This document shows, piece by piece, positions 17,772-26,572 of a stretch of DNA of 64,000 bases. The stretch lies in contig JAAFJP010000011.1 of assembly GCA_013298125.1 (NCBI GenBank), positions 1 to 64,000 of the forward strand, written 5' to 3'. The stretch comes from Cytophagales bacterium (GTDB lineage: Bacteria; Bacteroidota; Bacteroidia; Cytophagales; Spirosomataceae). Within the stretch, counting starts at the first letter, position 1, and each line of letters begins with the position of its first letter. The translations under genes were made by a program, and so were the position numbers. The notes below the pieces were generated by a model, which was not told where the DNA came from, did not search any database, and saw only the letters and a list, made by a program, of their open reading frames with translations.

Positions 17772-17783
17772 AAAAGAATTTCA

Positions 17784-17904
17784 CTCCCTGTCATTCAGTA
17801 AGAATCAATTATCAAACTTCGTAATGTTATTTTGGAGAAAATGAAGCATTTTGAAGTTCGTAAATGGATTCTTTCGGGAACGCCCAGTTAGAATGACAGG
17901 GAGG
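17784..17904. repeat. palindromic element (TCCCTGTCATTC family)
   Basis: TCCCTGTCATTC ... GAATGACAGGGA flank a partly self-complementary core (AATCAATTATCAAACTTCG / CGAAGTTCG ... GGATTCTTTC is imperfect). It is the first of two palindromes in the 249-bp gap after the nadV unit. Confidence 0.65.
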
Positions 17905-17913
17905 GAAATAAAA

Positions 17914-18000
17914 AGTCAGAATCAGGATTTACTGGATTTTAGGATTTTCAAGATGATTTAATCCTGTTTATCCTAAAATCTTAACATCCTGATTCTGACA
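17914..18000. repeat. palindromic element (AATCAGGATTTACAGGATT family)
   Basis: GTCAGAATCAGGATTT ... TCCTGATTCTGAC arms with an inner GGATTTTAGGATT / AATCCTGTTTATCC pairing. Related AGGATT-type elements lie at 49459-49547 and 59145-59219. It ends 20 bp before the ADP-ribosylglycohydrolase start. Confidence 0.7.
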
Positions 18001-18020
18001 TAATAGTAATTACAAAAAAA

Positions 18021-18983
18021 ATGAAAAATAAAGCACTCGACATATTAATGGGGTTGTCCGTAGGTGATGCCTTGGGCGTACCTGTGGAATTTCAATCAAG
18101 ACAAAGTTTGACTATAAACCCTGTTACAACAATGATTGGCTATGGTTCTCATAATCAGCCCGTTGGAACATGGTCAGATGATAGCTCGTTAGCATTTTGT
18201 TTGGCTGAAAGTTTGTGTAAAACTTATGATTTAAAAGATATAGGTAAACTTTTCGTCAAGTGGAAAGATGAAGGATTTATGACACCTCATGGTAACGTTT
18301 TTGATATTGGAATTGCTACTTCGCAAGCCTTGCAAAGATTTAAAAATACCAACAATCCATACACATCAGGAGGACGTGCGGAAGAGGATAATGGTAATGG
18401 TTCATTGATGCGAATCTTACCAATTATTTTCTTAGTCAAAGATTTACCAATCGAAAAACGCTTTCAGATTATCAAAGATGTTTCAAGTATTACTCATGCA
18501 CATACAAGGTCAGTTTTAGGATGTTTTATTTATGTGGAATATGCCTTGGTTTTGATGAAAGGAGAAGAAAAATATAAGGCATTAACGATGATGCAAGAGA
18601 CTGTAAATCAATTACTTAACACTAACGCAATAACTTCTGAAAAAGAAATGGGTTTGTATAATCGCATTTTACAAAATGATACAATTCCTTATGATTGTAG
18701 TCCAATTGATAGCTATTTTGAGGCAGAGATATTTAGTTCAGGTTATGTTATTCATACCTTAGAAGCCTCCATTTGGTGTTTTTTGAAAACATCAAACTAT
18801 GTAGAGTCAGTCTTAAAAGCTGTTAATCTTGGAAAAGACACAGATACAACTGGTTGTGTAACGGGCGGTTTGGCAGGGCTATATTATGGCTACGAAAATA
18901 TCCCAGAAAATTGGAAAAATGTTATTGTAAAGAAAAAAGAAATCGAAGATTTAGCCGAGAGACTAAACAAAAAATACCCATGA
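18021..18983 (+). CDS. ADP-ribosylglycohydrolase (DraG/ARH family)
   Basis: 320 residues. All-helical ARH fold with the metal-binding motifs intact: GDALGVPVEF at 15-24, GTWSDDSS with D53, D54 and S55, EEDNGNGSLMR in the middle, HAHTRS, and GKDTDTTG with D273, D275 and T276. Family members use two Mg ions to remove ADP-ribose from Arg, Ser or small molecules. It overlaps the NADAR gene by 4 nt (ATGA) and, with the macrodomain gene 12 bp further on, forms a three-gene unit devoted to ADP-ribose. No ADP-ribosyltransferase that could be its target enzyme is in the window. Confidence 0.95.
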   Translation: MKNKALDILMGLSVGDALGVPVEFQSRQSLTINPVTTMIGYGSHNQPVGTWSDDSSLAFCLAESLCKTYDLKDIGKLFVKWKDEGFMTPHGNVFDIGIATSQALQRFKNTNNPYTSGGRAEEDNGNGSLMRILPIIFLVKDLPIEKRFQIIKDVSSITHAHTRSVLGCFIYVEYALVLMKGEEKYKALTMMQETVNQLLNTNAITSEKEMGLYNRILQNDTIPYDCSPIDSYFEAEIFSSGYVIHTLEASIWCFLKTSNYVESVLKAVNLGKDTDTTGCVTGGLAGLYYGYENIPENWKNVIVKKKEIEDLAERLNKKYP

Positions 18984-19531
18984 AATACAACAAACAAAAC
19001 CTAATAAAAGCCATCAATCAAGGCGAAAATTTTAAATACATATCCTTCTGGGGACATCAACCCAGCAAAGAGGGTACAATTACCAAAACCTGTTTTAGTC
19101 AGTGGTGGTTGTCGTCGTTTGTGGTGGACGAAATCGAATACAAAACTGCCGAACACTGGATGATGGCAGAAAAGGCTCGTTTATTTGAAGATGAAGAAAT
19201 TTTAGCGAAAATAATCCTCGCAAAATCTCCTGCCGAAGCCAAGAAATTAGGCAGACAAGTCAAAGGTTTTGATGTTGAGATTTGGCAAGAGAAATGCTTT
19301 GAAATAGTCGTGCGAGGTAATTTTTATAAATTTTCTCAAAACGAAGATCTCAAAAACTTTCTATTGAATACCAATGAAAGAGTAATCGTAGAAGCCAGTC
19401 CAGTTGATCCCATTTGGGGCATTGGTTTGGCGGTTGACAATCCAAATACTGAAAATCCTGAGCAATGGAAAGGCACAAATCTTTTGGGTTTTGCCTTGAT
19501 GGAGGTTCGTGATTTATTGAGAGAAAAATAA
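18980..19531 (+). CDS. NADAR-family protein
   Basis: 183 residues from the ATG at 18980, which overlaps the ADPRH stop. NADAR signature positions are present: FSQWW, YKTAEHWMMAEKA, AKKLGRQVKGFD, GNFYKFSQN, VEASPVDPIWGIGL, and the closing GTNLLGFALMEVR. The family (YbiA, riboflavin-pathway RibX) was predicted to act in NAD/ADP-ribose metabolism; characterised members remove ADP-ribose from guanine in nucleic acid and serve as antitoxins to DarT1-type enzymes, while others hydrolyse early riboflavin intermediates. The context here favours the ADP-ribose role. Confidence 0.93.
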   Translation: MKYNKQNLIKAINQGENFKYISFWGHQPSKEGTITKTCFSQWWLSSFVVDEIEYKTAEHWMMAEKARLFEDEEILAKIILAKSPAEAKKLGRQVKGFDVEIWQEKCFEIVVRGNFYKFSQNEDLKNFLLNTNERVIVEASPVDPIWGIGLAVDNPNTENPEQWKGTNLLGFALMEVRDLLREK

Positions 19532-19543
19532 AATAATTAGAAA

Positions 19544-20017
19544 ATGAAAACCCAAATAACCTATAAAAACGGAGATGCAACCGCTCCAATTTCTCCCAAA
19601 AACAAAGTCATCGTCCACATTTGTAATGATATAGGTGCATGGGGTAAAGGATTTGTTTTGGCTATCTCAAAACGGTGGAGAGAACCTGAGAAAAAGTACA
19701 AAGAATGGTATAAATCAAAACAGGATTTTGAACTTGGAGAAGTTCAATTCGTCCAAGTTGAACCAGATCTTTGGGTAGCAAACCTTATCGGTCAAAATAA
19801 AATTTACAAAGATAAAGACGGCAATCCGCCTATCCGTTACGAAGCCGTTTTGTCTGGTCTTGAAAAATTGACTCAATTTGCCCTCGAAAACAATGCTACC
19901 GTACATATGCCACGCATCGGTTGCGGACTTGCGGGCGGTACTTGGGACAAAATTGAGCCTTTGATTGAAGCGACTTTGTTAGCAAATGAGGTGGAGGTAA
20001 CGGTTTATGATTTTTGA
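19544..20017 (+). CDS. macrodomain (ADP-ribose-binding) protein
   Basis: 157 residues, a single macrodomain. Recognised features: GDAT at 10-13, the first ligand loop VHICNDIGAWGKGF at 24-37, and the glycine-rich second loop MPRIGCGLAGGTW around 121-133. The CNDIGAWGKGF loop places it with TARG1/Poa1p-like or ALC1-like macrodomains, several of which hydrolyse ADP-ribosyl esters, 1''-phosphate or ADP-ribosylated DNA. It is the last gene of the ADPRH-NADAR-macro unit and abuts the next convergent stop directly. Confidence 0.93.
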   Translation: MKTQITYKNGDATAPISPKNKVIVHICNDIGAWGKGFVLAISKRWREPEKKYKEWYKSKQDFELGEVQFVQVEPDLWVANLIGQNKIYKDKDGNPPIRYEAVLSGLEKLTQFALENNATVHMPRIGCGLAGGTWDKIEPLIEATLLANEVEVTVYDF

Positions 20018-20380
20018 TTAGAATATCCAATTTATTAGACCAACAAAAACAGTCGCCAGTCCAATGGAATAAACGTAAGAGCGAATTAAAAAACCACTCG
20101 CATCAGTTTTGTGAATATCGAATAAATCTTTGGTATATGCAAAATAAATTATCTCCAAAACAAAAGGCAATAGTAAAAATAGACCTTGATAATTGATACC
20201 GAAATTTGTGTTTTGCAAGAAATAAAAAATCAGACTACTCAATACAAATATGGGAAGAATAAAAACCAATTGTATCACGGGAGCAACGCCTATTTCACTT
20301 TGGGTATGGCTACTTTTTGTAATGAAAAAGATGTTTAAAATAAAGGCTAATACGCCGATGGTTAAGAAATAGTAGTACAT
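20018..20380 (-). CDS. small four-helix membrane protein, hypothetical
   Basis: 120 residues with four predicted membrane helices (about 4-22, 33-54, 64-82, 97-119). No recognisable family. It is divergent from the glycosyltransferase gene (35 bp apart) and its stop touches the stop of the macrodomain gene. Confidence 0.7.
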   Translation of the reverse strand: MYYYFLTIGVLAFILNIFFITKSSHTQSEIGVAPVIQLVFILPIFVLSSLIFYFLQNTNFGINYQGLFLLLPFVLEIIYFAYTKDLFDIHKTDASGFLIRSYVYSIGLATVFVGLINWIF

Positions 20381-20415
20381 TTGCGTTGTGGGTAATATTT
20401 TTTGAATAACATTGA

Positions 20416-21645
20416 ATGAATAAGAGTTTACTATTTCTTAAAAAATTTTGGTACTTGATATTACCATTTATTGTCTTGGCAATTATTACTGCTATTAAAG
20501 AAGCCCGCACAGAGGATTTAAACGGAGACCCGTATATCTTTTGGGCAGTTGGTAAAAAATTTTTGAATCATGAAGCACTCTTTGAGGTTATTCCTGGTAC
20601 TCAGGAATATCTATATCCTCCTGTGGCAGCAATGCTCTTCCAAATCTTGGCATTGATGCCTTTCCCTGTGGCTGTGGGTGTTTTTACTTTTTTCAACTTT
20701 GTAGCATGGATGTTGTTGATAATTTTAGCGTATGAAATTGTTGCCCATTATTTCCCAAACGACAAAATCAAATTAGCTGTCATTGTCGCAATAGTTGCTA
20801 CACTTCGGTATTTCTGGCATAATATTATTTGGGTGAATGTCAATGAATTGGTCGCACTGATGAGTGTAAGTGGAGTTTATTTTTATTTGAAAAAACAAGA
20901 AAAAATAGGTCTGGGATTACTCACACTGGCAATGTGGACGAAGGTGATGCCGATTTTAATTATCGGAATATTTTTTATCAAAAAACCTGTTCATACACTT
21001 CTCACGGTCATTGGTTTTACACTGGGTTTGTTTGCATTAATCGTTTTATTCAGAGGTTTTGACCAAGCTGTACAAGACCATTTAGACTTTTGGAATATTG
21101 CTTTCAAACCGTTTTTACTCGAAGGTCGGGTTTATACTTATTGGATAGCTTTTGGTATTTCCGCCACACTTTCTAAATTACTTTTAACTCACCCCGACCT
21201 TAACGGAATGCACTATAACATTGCAGAACTTTCTCCCCAAATTGTAGGAAAAATTAGCTTAGTGATGCGTCTGGTGATTTTAGGTACTACCTACTTTTAT
21301 GTTTACCTTACTCGCAACAGAACAAATATTTCGCTTTTGGCAATTATCATGGCGTATCTGACTATTTTATTAGTAGCAGGGGTTTCTTGGGAAGGACACC
21401 ATGTTGTATTGCTGTTGCCTGTTATGGGACTTTGTCATGTCTTGATTAGTGAGAATCATCATAAAATGAAAGCTGTCTTGATAGTGTTTAGCCTTTTAGT
21501 TGGTTTAGCAACGAGTGATATTTTAGGGCATAATATTTCAGACTACCTCCAAGCGTATAGTTTGATTACTTATTTTGTATTATTTCTTTATGTAACCTCG
21601 GTGTGGTTGGGAATTAGAGAAATTACTTTCTCAAAATCCGCATAA
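20416..21645 (+). CDS. GT87-like (DUF2029) membrane glycosyltransferase
   Basis: 409 residues, about ten membrane helices. An early acidic loop, TEDLNGDPYIFWAVGKKFL, is followed by YLYPPVAAMLF; this D-x-Y ... YPP pattern is typical of GT87/DUF2029 polyprenyl-phosphate-mannose-dependent mannosyltransferases. It probably adds a sugar to a lipid or surface glycan on the periplasmic side. The last 23 nt overlap the 3' end of radA on the other strand. Confidence 0.8.
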   Translation: MNKSLLFLKKFWYLILPFIVLAIITAIKEARTEDLNGDPYIFWAVGKKFLNHEALFEVIPGTQEYLYPPVAAMLFQILALMPFPVAVGVFTFFNFVAWMLLIILAYEIVAHYFPNDKIKLAVIVAIVATLRYFWHNIIWVNVNELVALMSVSGVYFYLKKQEKIGLGLLTLAMWTKVMPILIIGIFFIKKPVHTLLTVIGFTLGLFALIVLFRGFDQAVQDHLDFWNIAFKPFLLEGRVYTYWIAFGISATLSKLLLTHPDLNGMHYNIAELSPQIVGKISLVMRLVILGTTYFYVYLTRNRTNISLLAIIMAYLTILLVAGVSWEGHHVVLLLPVMGLCHVLISENHHKMKAVLIVFSLLVGLATSDILGHNISDYLQAYSLITYFVLFLYVTSVWLGIREITFSKSA

Positions 21646-22999
21646 ACACATCCTCCAACATCCCCGCCATGTTTATTTTTATCTTGTAACTACTTGTATC
21701 TAAGCCTTTTGCGTTATATTTTGAAATCCAAATTTCTTTGAAGCCTAATTTTTCAGCTTCTGAAATTCTTTGCTCAATACGGTTTACGGCTCTGATTTCT
21801 CCGCCTAATCCAACCTCCGCTGCAAAGCAAATCGTGGACGGAATGCTTAAATCTTCGTAAGAAGAAACAATGGAAGCACACACCGCCAAATCTATGGCGG
21901 GGTCTTCAACTTTCAAGCCTCCTGCAATGTTCAAGAATACGTCTTGATTGCCTAATCTGAAACCGCCCCTTTTCTCCAAAACCGCCAATAACATATTCAA
22001 ACGTTTGGCATCAAAACCTGTGGAGCTTCGTTGAGGAGTTCCGTAAGTTGCAATAGAAACAAGGGACTGTGTTTCTATCAAAAGTGGGCGATTGCCTTCT
22101 AACATTGCTCCGATGGTAATACCCGAAAAATCCTCATCTCGTTGAGAAATCAGGATTTCGGAAGGATTAGAAACTTCTCTGAGACCTGTATTCAACATTT
22201 CGTAAATGCCTAATTCTGAGGTACTTCCAAAACGATTTTTAGTAGTTCGTAGGATTCTATACGCCATGTGTCTATCCCCTTCAAACTGCAAAACGGTATC
22301 GACCATGTGTTCTAAAACCTTTGGACCTGCCAACGAACCGTCTTTGGTGATATGCCCAATCATGAACACGGGCGTACCTGACTCCTTCGCAAATTTCATC
22401 AATTCTGCTGTGCATTCCTTTACCTGCGAGACACTCCCAGCACCTGATTCTACGAAAGAAGATTGTAGCGTTTGGATAGAATCAATTATCAAAATATCAG
22501 GTTCAAATTCTTCAATTTGCTTAAAAATATTTTGGGTTTGGGTTTCTGTGAGGATAAAACAGTTTTTACTTTGATTCTCCAAACGTTCCGCTCGCATCTT
22601 GATTTGTTGTTCGGATTCTTCTCCCGAGACGTACAAAACTCTCAAATTATCCAGCATCAGGGCGATTTGGAGCATCAAGGTAGATTTCCCGATACCAGGT
22701 TCTCCTCCAATCAGTACCAACGAACCCAAAACGATTCCTCCGCCAAGCACACGATTTAGTTCCGCATCTTTGGTCAAGATTCTTGGTTGTTCTTCAAAAT
22801 TTATTTCTTGAATGGCTCTTGGTTTTGAGGCTACTTTCAAGGAGGTTGAAACTTTCCAAGAGCCTTTGGTGGGTTCTTCTTTTTGTACGACTTCTTCTAC
22901 AAATGTGTTCCATTCGCCACATGAGGGGCATCTGCCTAACCATTTTGGGGCTTGATGTCCACAATTTTGACAGAAAAATGATGTTTTTACTTTTGCCAT
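21623..22999 (-). CDS. radA: DNA repair protein RadA
   Basis: 458 residues, typical length. N-terminal zinc finger C10-x2-C13 ... C24-x2-C27; RecA-like ATPase with Walker A GEPGIGKST near residue 98-106 and the RadA hallmark KNRFGST near 255; C-terminal Lon-protease-like domain (about 285-458). RadA promotes branch migration of recombination intermediates. Its 3' end overlaps the convergent glycosyltransferase gene by 23 nt. Confidence 0.97.
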   Translation of the reverse strand: MAKVKTSFFCQNCGHQAPKWLGRCPSCGEWNTFVEEVVQKEEPTKGSWKVSTSLKVASKPRAIQEINFEEQPRILTKDAELNRVLGGGIVLGSLVLIGGEPGIGKSTLMLQIALMLDNLRVLYVSGEESEQQIKMRAERLENQSKNCFILTETQTQNIFKQIEEFEPDILIIDSIQTLQSSFVESGAGSVSQVKECTAELMKFAKESGTPVFMIGHITKDGSLAGPKVLEHMVDTVLQFEGDRHMAYRILRTTKNRFGSTSELGIYEMLNTGLREVSNPSEILISQRDEDFSGITIGAMLEGNRPLLIETQSLVSIATYGTPQRSSTGFDAKRLNMLLAVLEKRGGFRLGNQDVFLNIAGGLKVEDPAIDLAVCASIVSSYEDLSIPSTICFAAEVGLGGEIRAVNRIEQRISEAEKLGFKEIWISKYNAKGLDTSSYKIKINMAGMLEDVFMRILRK

Positions 23000-23007
23000 T
23001 TTTATTT

Positions 23008-23042
23008 AGGTGATTAGGGATTGGGTAATTGGGGATTAGGTT
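23008..23042. repeat. low-complexity GGGGATTAGG-type repeat
   Basis: GGTGATTAGGGATTGGGTAA-like words directly upstream of radA: the reverse complement of the CTAATCCC repeats at 322-355, 3603-3633 and 26222-26261. Confidence 0.55.
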
Positions 23043-23170
23043 ATGGAAAATGAAAACTAAACCTTGTATTTGAATACCATACACTAAATTATACCAAAAA
23101 ACTGAGTAAATAGATACAGTCTAATAAGTTTCTCACGTTATCTTGCTAACACAAAAAAAATCACAACAAT

Positions 23171-23791
23171 ATGAACAAAAAACTGTTAATCCTTCTTTTC
23201 GTTTTAGCTTCTGTAAAAGGAAATGAAACGCTTGCTCAATTCTCTTTGGGAATTCGTGGAGGCGTAAATTTTGCTCAATTAAAAACAAATAATACGCAAT
23301 CACTCGGTACAAATTTGCAACAAAGTTTAGATACTAAAACTGGTTATGCAGGGGGTATTTATGCTCGTATTGGCACTAAAATATTCATTCAACCAGAATT
23401 AATTTTTTCTGCAAAAGGTGGCAGCGTAAATATTTTAAGCAACGGAACTTCAAAACCCGTTTCTATTGAATATACAAATTTTGATGTACCACTTTTAATT
23501 GGTTGTAGATTTGGACCTCTTCGTATAAATGCAGGACCAATGGCTTCTTTTACCGTGTCAAGTAGTGGATTGGATGAAGAATTAAAAAAAGTATCAAGTA
23601 ATCTCGGTGAATCATTCAAAAATGCCTCATACGGTTATCAGGCAGGGGGGGGCATTGATATTGGCACACTTTCGATAGATTTACGTTACGAAGGAAGCCT
23701 ATCAGAAGTATCTGCTTTGAGTTCTTCAAATATTAATTTTTCTCAAAAAGGCAATCTTTGGCAATTGACAGTTGGTTTGAAACTTTTATAG
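23171..23791 (+). CDS. outer-membrane beta-barrel protein, PorT-like
   Basis: 206 residues: a signal peptide (1 to about 22), then an eight-strand-type barrel with a typical opening FSLGIRGGVNFAQLK and alternating strands (GYAGGIYARIG, IFIQPELIFSAKGG, LRINAGPMASF, SYGYQAGGGIDIG, LSIDLRYEGSL). The closing strand LWQLTVGLKLL ends in a hydrophobic residue as in outer-membrane proteins. It belongs to the outer-membrane beta-barrel domain group common in Bacteroidota; the function is not determinable. Confidence 0.82.
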   Translation: MNKKLLILLFVLASVKGNETLAQFSLGIRGGVNFAQLKTNNTQSLGTNLQQSLDTKTGYAGGIYARIGTKIFIQPELIFSAKGGSVNILSNGTSKPVSIEYTNFDVPLLIGCRFGPLRINAGPMASFTVSSSGLDEELKKVSSNLGESFKNASYGYQAGGGIDIGTLSIDLRYEGSLSEVSALSSSNINFSQKGNLWQLTVGLKLL

Positions 23792-23925
23792 GAGAAAAAG
23801 ATTTAGGAGGAAAGGAGAAATTGGAGGAAAGGAGACAGGAAGAAAGGAGACGTGAGATGCAACAGTTTTTCTCCTGTCTTCATTCCTCCTTTCTCAATTT
23901 ATCCTTTCCTCCTAAATTCTTTATC
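23791..23925. repeat. palindromic GGAGGAAAGGAGA element
   Basis: Purine-rich left half (AGGAGGAAAGGAGAAATTGG ...) and pyrimidine-rich right half (CTCCTTTCTC ... CCTTTCCTCCTAAAT) pair over most of their length. It occupies the entire gap between two convergent genes and overlaps the stop region of the barrel gene. Confidence 0.7.
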
Positions 23926-26136
23926 TTAAACATTAAACCAATAAGTAACCTTAGCAAAAATGGCTCTATTCTTCGCCAAGCCATTAAATGTATTATAATT
24001 ATCAGTATAAACCAAGAAAAAATCAGACACGGGAGCAAATCTCCATTGGAATCTTGAGTTGATGTTAAGATTATCAAATTGAGAGTTGTACTGTACAAAA
24101 GTCGTCCAAAAAACATTTTTCGTAAAGGTCAAATCTACTTTTGGACCAAGCAAGAAAATATCATTTTTTGCCGTAGGCGAAGTGATATGATTATAGGTAT
24201 AATTTAGCGTAACTGCCCCATAAGGTTGATAACGATAAGATACTGAACCTGAGAAACTTGCAATACTACCATTGTAATATTCCCCAATAGTTCCAGATAA
24301 TAGTAAACCCAATTTTCTACGTTGATTTGAAGTATAATCTAACTTCAAATTATTATAAGAAAAACTCGAACCAATGGGCAGCACAGAAGTCTCTTTACTA
24401 TCTCGAAGAGGATTAAATTTATAATTATATTGGTAAGTATAATTGTTCGCAAGCAATAAAAATAACCTTGCCGTGTTCTGAAAACTCATATTCCAACCCG
24501 CTGTAATTTGGCGGTCTGTAATGCCATAGCCACCAACGGTAACTTGGTCATAACCTGTACCTACATCATAACGATTTAATATTTTTCCGTTTGGATAAAA
24601 GTTTAATCTTACCAATGGATTGATGTGTAAATAATCATTTCTTGGTACAAACCCCACCTCTGCATTATAACCTTTCCCTACCCACTCGTGAACCCAATCG
24701 AACCTTAATTTTCTTGAAAAATAGCCAATGCTACCACCATGCGAAAAGTTATTACTTTGATTTACAGGAGAATACGACAAATGATGGTACAGTTTTCCAG
24801 CCCAGCGGTTATCTATCGAAGCCAAATTGTATTCCAAACCTACTACCCGATTATAAGTATTCAACACTTTTCCAATTTCAGGATTCAAGGTATTTTTATC
24901 AACATAAATAAACGAAATATTCGAGCGACTAAAAACCTTTCTTTGGATAGCCCCAACCAAATAATTTGTAGCAGATATGCCCTTAAATTTATCCTCCGCC
25001 GACTGTACACCCATCACACCAACACGCCAATTATCATTCAATTTTCCGCTCACTCGAACCCCAAAATTGATGGCATTTTGAACATTAATCCCTGAGGCAG
25101 AATCTTGTGCGATGCCAATTCTACGGGAGAAAAATGGATTGGCATTTTCAGAGCCAAAATTGGTAAATAAATCAGAGTTTTCGAGAAAAAATTGGCGTTG
25201 TTCAGGATATGAAATATCAAAACGTGTTAGGTTCGTAACTTGTCGGTCAGCCTCTACATTCGAGAAGTCAGGATTAACCGTTAAATCTAAATTCAAACCC
25301 GAAGTTATCGCTACTTTTGCATCTCCACCAACTGTCAATTTATTGCCCGATGAGGGGTTATTTCTTTCAAAATCACGAAGAGAGCTGGCTGCTACATAAG
25401 GAATTAGAGAAATGTTTGCCCCAGATTTTTTGAGTGGTTTTTCAAAGTGCATAGGAGCCGTAAAAGCCAAATTAAAAATAATTTGTACTTGCGGAATCCT
25501 TACCGAGGTTGAAGTCTCATTAGTCTGAGTATCAAAGCGATAACTTAAAAAATTCCATCTATCTGACCCTTCACTAAATCGCAAAGTCGATAAAGGAATT
25601 GCTATCTCACAAGTCCAAAAACCTTCATAGATTTTGGATTTCCCTTGCCATTTATTATCCCAAAAAAGATTGAAATAATTATTATCCGATCCACCATTTG
25701 AAATCAACGCCTCACGCATCACACCATACGCATTCATGCCAAACATGAAGGCATTGGTTTTGTCGTTGAAAGTATCTAAAATAAAGGAGATATTGTCATT
25801 TCCACCCGCTCGAAAATCTCTACGATTGGACGTAACAATGTATTTATTACCCACAGAAAAACACTTGGCAGCGATGTAGAGATTTTTCTCATCCACCGAC
25901 ATATAAACTTCGGTTTGTTGTTTGGCTTTGAGGGTATCTTTTGGAAAATATTGCCAAAAATCATCCACAGTCTTACCTACTTTCCAGACTTGTTCATCCA
26001 AAACACCATCTATTTTGATTTTTTCGGAAGTAGTTTTTACGGTAAAAGGCGAAGGGGCGTATTTGTCCGATTGGGCATTAACAGACAAATAAGAAAAAAT
26101 AAGAAATGAAAATAGAGTCGTAAAAAAGTGTTTCAT
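23926..26136 (-). CDS. DUF5916 protein with N-terminal CBM9-like domain
   Basis: 736 residues: signal peptide (1-21); a carbohydrate-binding-family-9-like domain (about 35-210), recognisable from KIKIDGVLDEQVWKVGKTVDDF and from YMSVDEKNLYIAAKC; then a long beta-rich DUF5916 region with SYPEQRQFFLENSDLF and FFSRRIG motifs and a C-terminal outer-membrane-barrel-like part ending FAKVTYWFNV. The layout suits an outer-membrane protein. Ligand unknown. It is a single gene convergent with the PorT-like gene. Confidence 0.87.
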   Translation of the reverse strand: MKHFFTTLFSFLIFSYLSVNAQSDKYAPSPFTVKTTSEKIKIDGVLDEQVWKVGKTVDDFWQYFPKDTLKAKQQTEVYMSVDEKNLYIAAKCFSVGNKYIVTSNRRDFRAGGNDNISFILDTFNDKTNAFMFGMNAYGVMREALISNGGSDNNYFNLFWDNKWQGKSKIYEGFWTCEIAIPLSTLRFSEGSDRWNFLSYRFDTQTNETSTSVRIPQVQIIFNLAFTAPMHFEKPLKKSGANISLIPYVAASSLRDFERNNPSSGNKLTVGGDAKVAITSGLNLDLTVNPDFSNVEADRQVTNLTRFDISYPEQRQFFLENSDLFTNFGSENANPFFSRRIGIAQDSASGINVQNAINFGVRVSGKLNDNWRVGVMGVQSAEDKFKGISATNYLVGAIQRKVFSRSNISFIYVDKNTLNPEIGKVLNTYNRVVGLEYNLASIDNRWAGKLYHHLSYSPVNQSNNFSHGGSIGYFSRKLRFDWVHEWVGKGYNAEVGFVPRNDYLHINPLVRLNFYPNGKILNRYDVGTGYDQVTVGGYGITDRQITAGWNMSFQNTARLFLLLANNYTYQYNYKFNPLRDSKETSVLPIGSSFSYNNLKLDYTSNQRRKLGLLLSGTIGEYYNGSIASFSGSVSYRYQPYGAVTLNYTYNHITSPTAKNDIFLLGPKVDLTFTKNVFWTTFVQYNSQFDNLNINSRFQWRFAPVSDFFLVYTDNYNTFNGLAKNRAIFAKVTYWFNV

Positions 26137-26221
26137 TATTGATATTTTAAAAAAAGGGTAGATGATTGATTTGTGTGGTTATGAGGTTAATAAATCCTCT
26201 GATTATTGATATTTATCTCAA

Positions 26222-26261
26222 AATCCCTAATCCCCAAAAACTAATTCTTAATCCCTAAATA
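26222..26261. repeat. low-complexity CTAATCCCC-type repeat
   Basis: AAATCCCTAATCCCCAAAAA and following words, the same vocabulary as 322-355. The DNA between DUF5916 and VF530 holds nothing else. Confidence 0.55.
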
Positions 26262-26304
26262 CTGATGAAGTATAGAATAATGACAACATGAAACCGAAAA
26301 GGGT

Positions 26305-26553
26305 TCAATTTTCGATGATTTTCGACTTTTTGGCAATATCTCTCAAAGATTTCAGATACAATCCTTCAACTTTTTCTCTTGCCCAAGGCGTTTTGCGAAG
26401 GAAAGTTAAACTCGATTTTATGCTTGGATTTTCGTTAAAACATTTGATATTTATGCGAGAACCTAAATCTTCCCAACCGTAATAGACGACCAAATGCTCT
26501 ACAATATCTGCCAATTTTACGCCGTGAAGTGGATTATTTTTCTGATTTTCCAT
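26305..26553 (-). CDS. VF530 family DNA-binding protein
   Basis: 82 residues matching the VF530/DUF2132 family over its length ([25 protein letters not shown], then [30 protein letters not shown]). The Vibrio fischeri structure shows a small helical protein related to DNA-binding folds. The cellular role is unknown. It probably shares a transcript with the aminotransferase gene upstream (19 bp gap). Confidence 0.88.
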   Translation of the reverse strand: MENQKNNPLHGVKLADIVEHLVVYYGWEDLGSRINIKCFNENPSIKSSLTFLRKTPWAREKVEGLYLKSLRDIAKKSKIIEN

Positions 26554-26572
26554 TGAAGGTATTTTTTAATAT

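Noticed and set aside
12379-20017. The NAD island as a complete DarT/NADAR toxin-antitoxin locus or phage NAD-reconstitution system
   Set aside because: No DarT, Sir2, TIR or other NAD-consuming effector and no phage gene is present, so only the recovery side can be supported.
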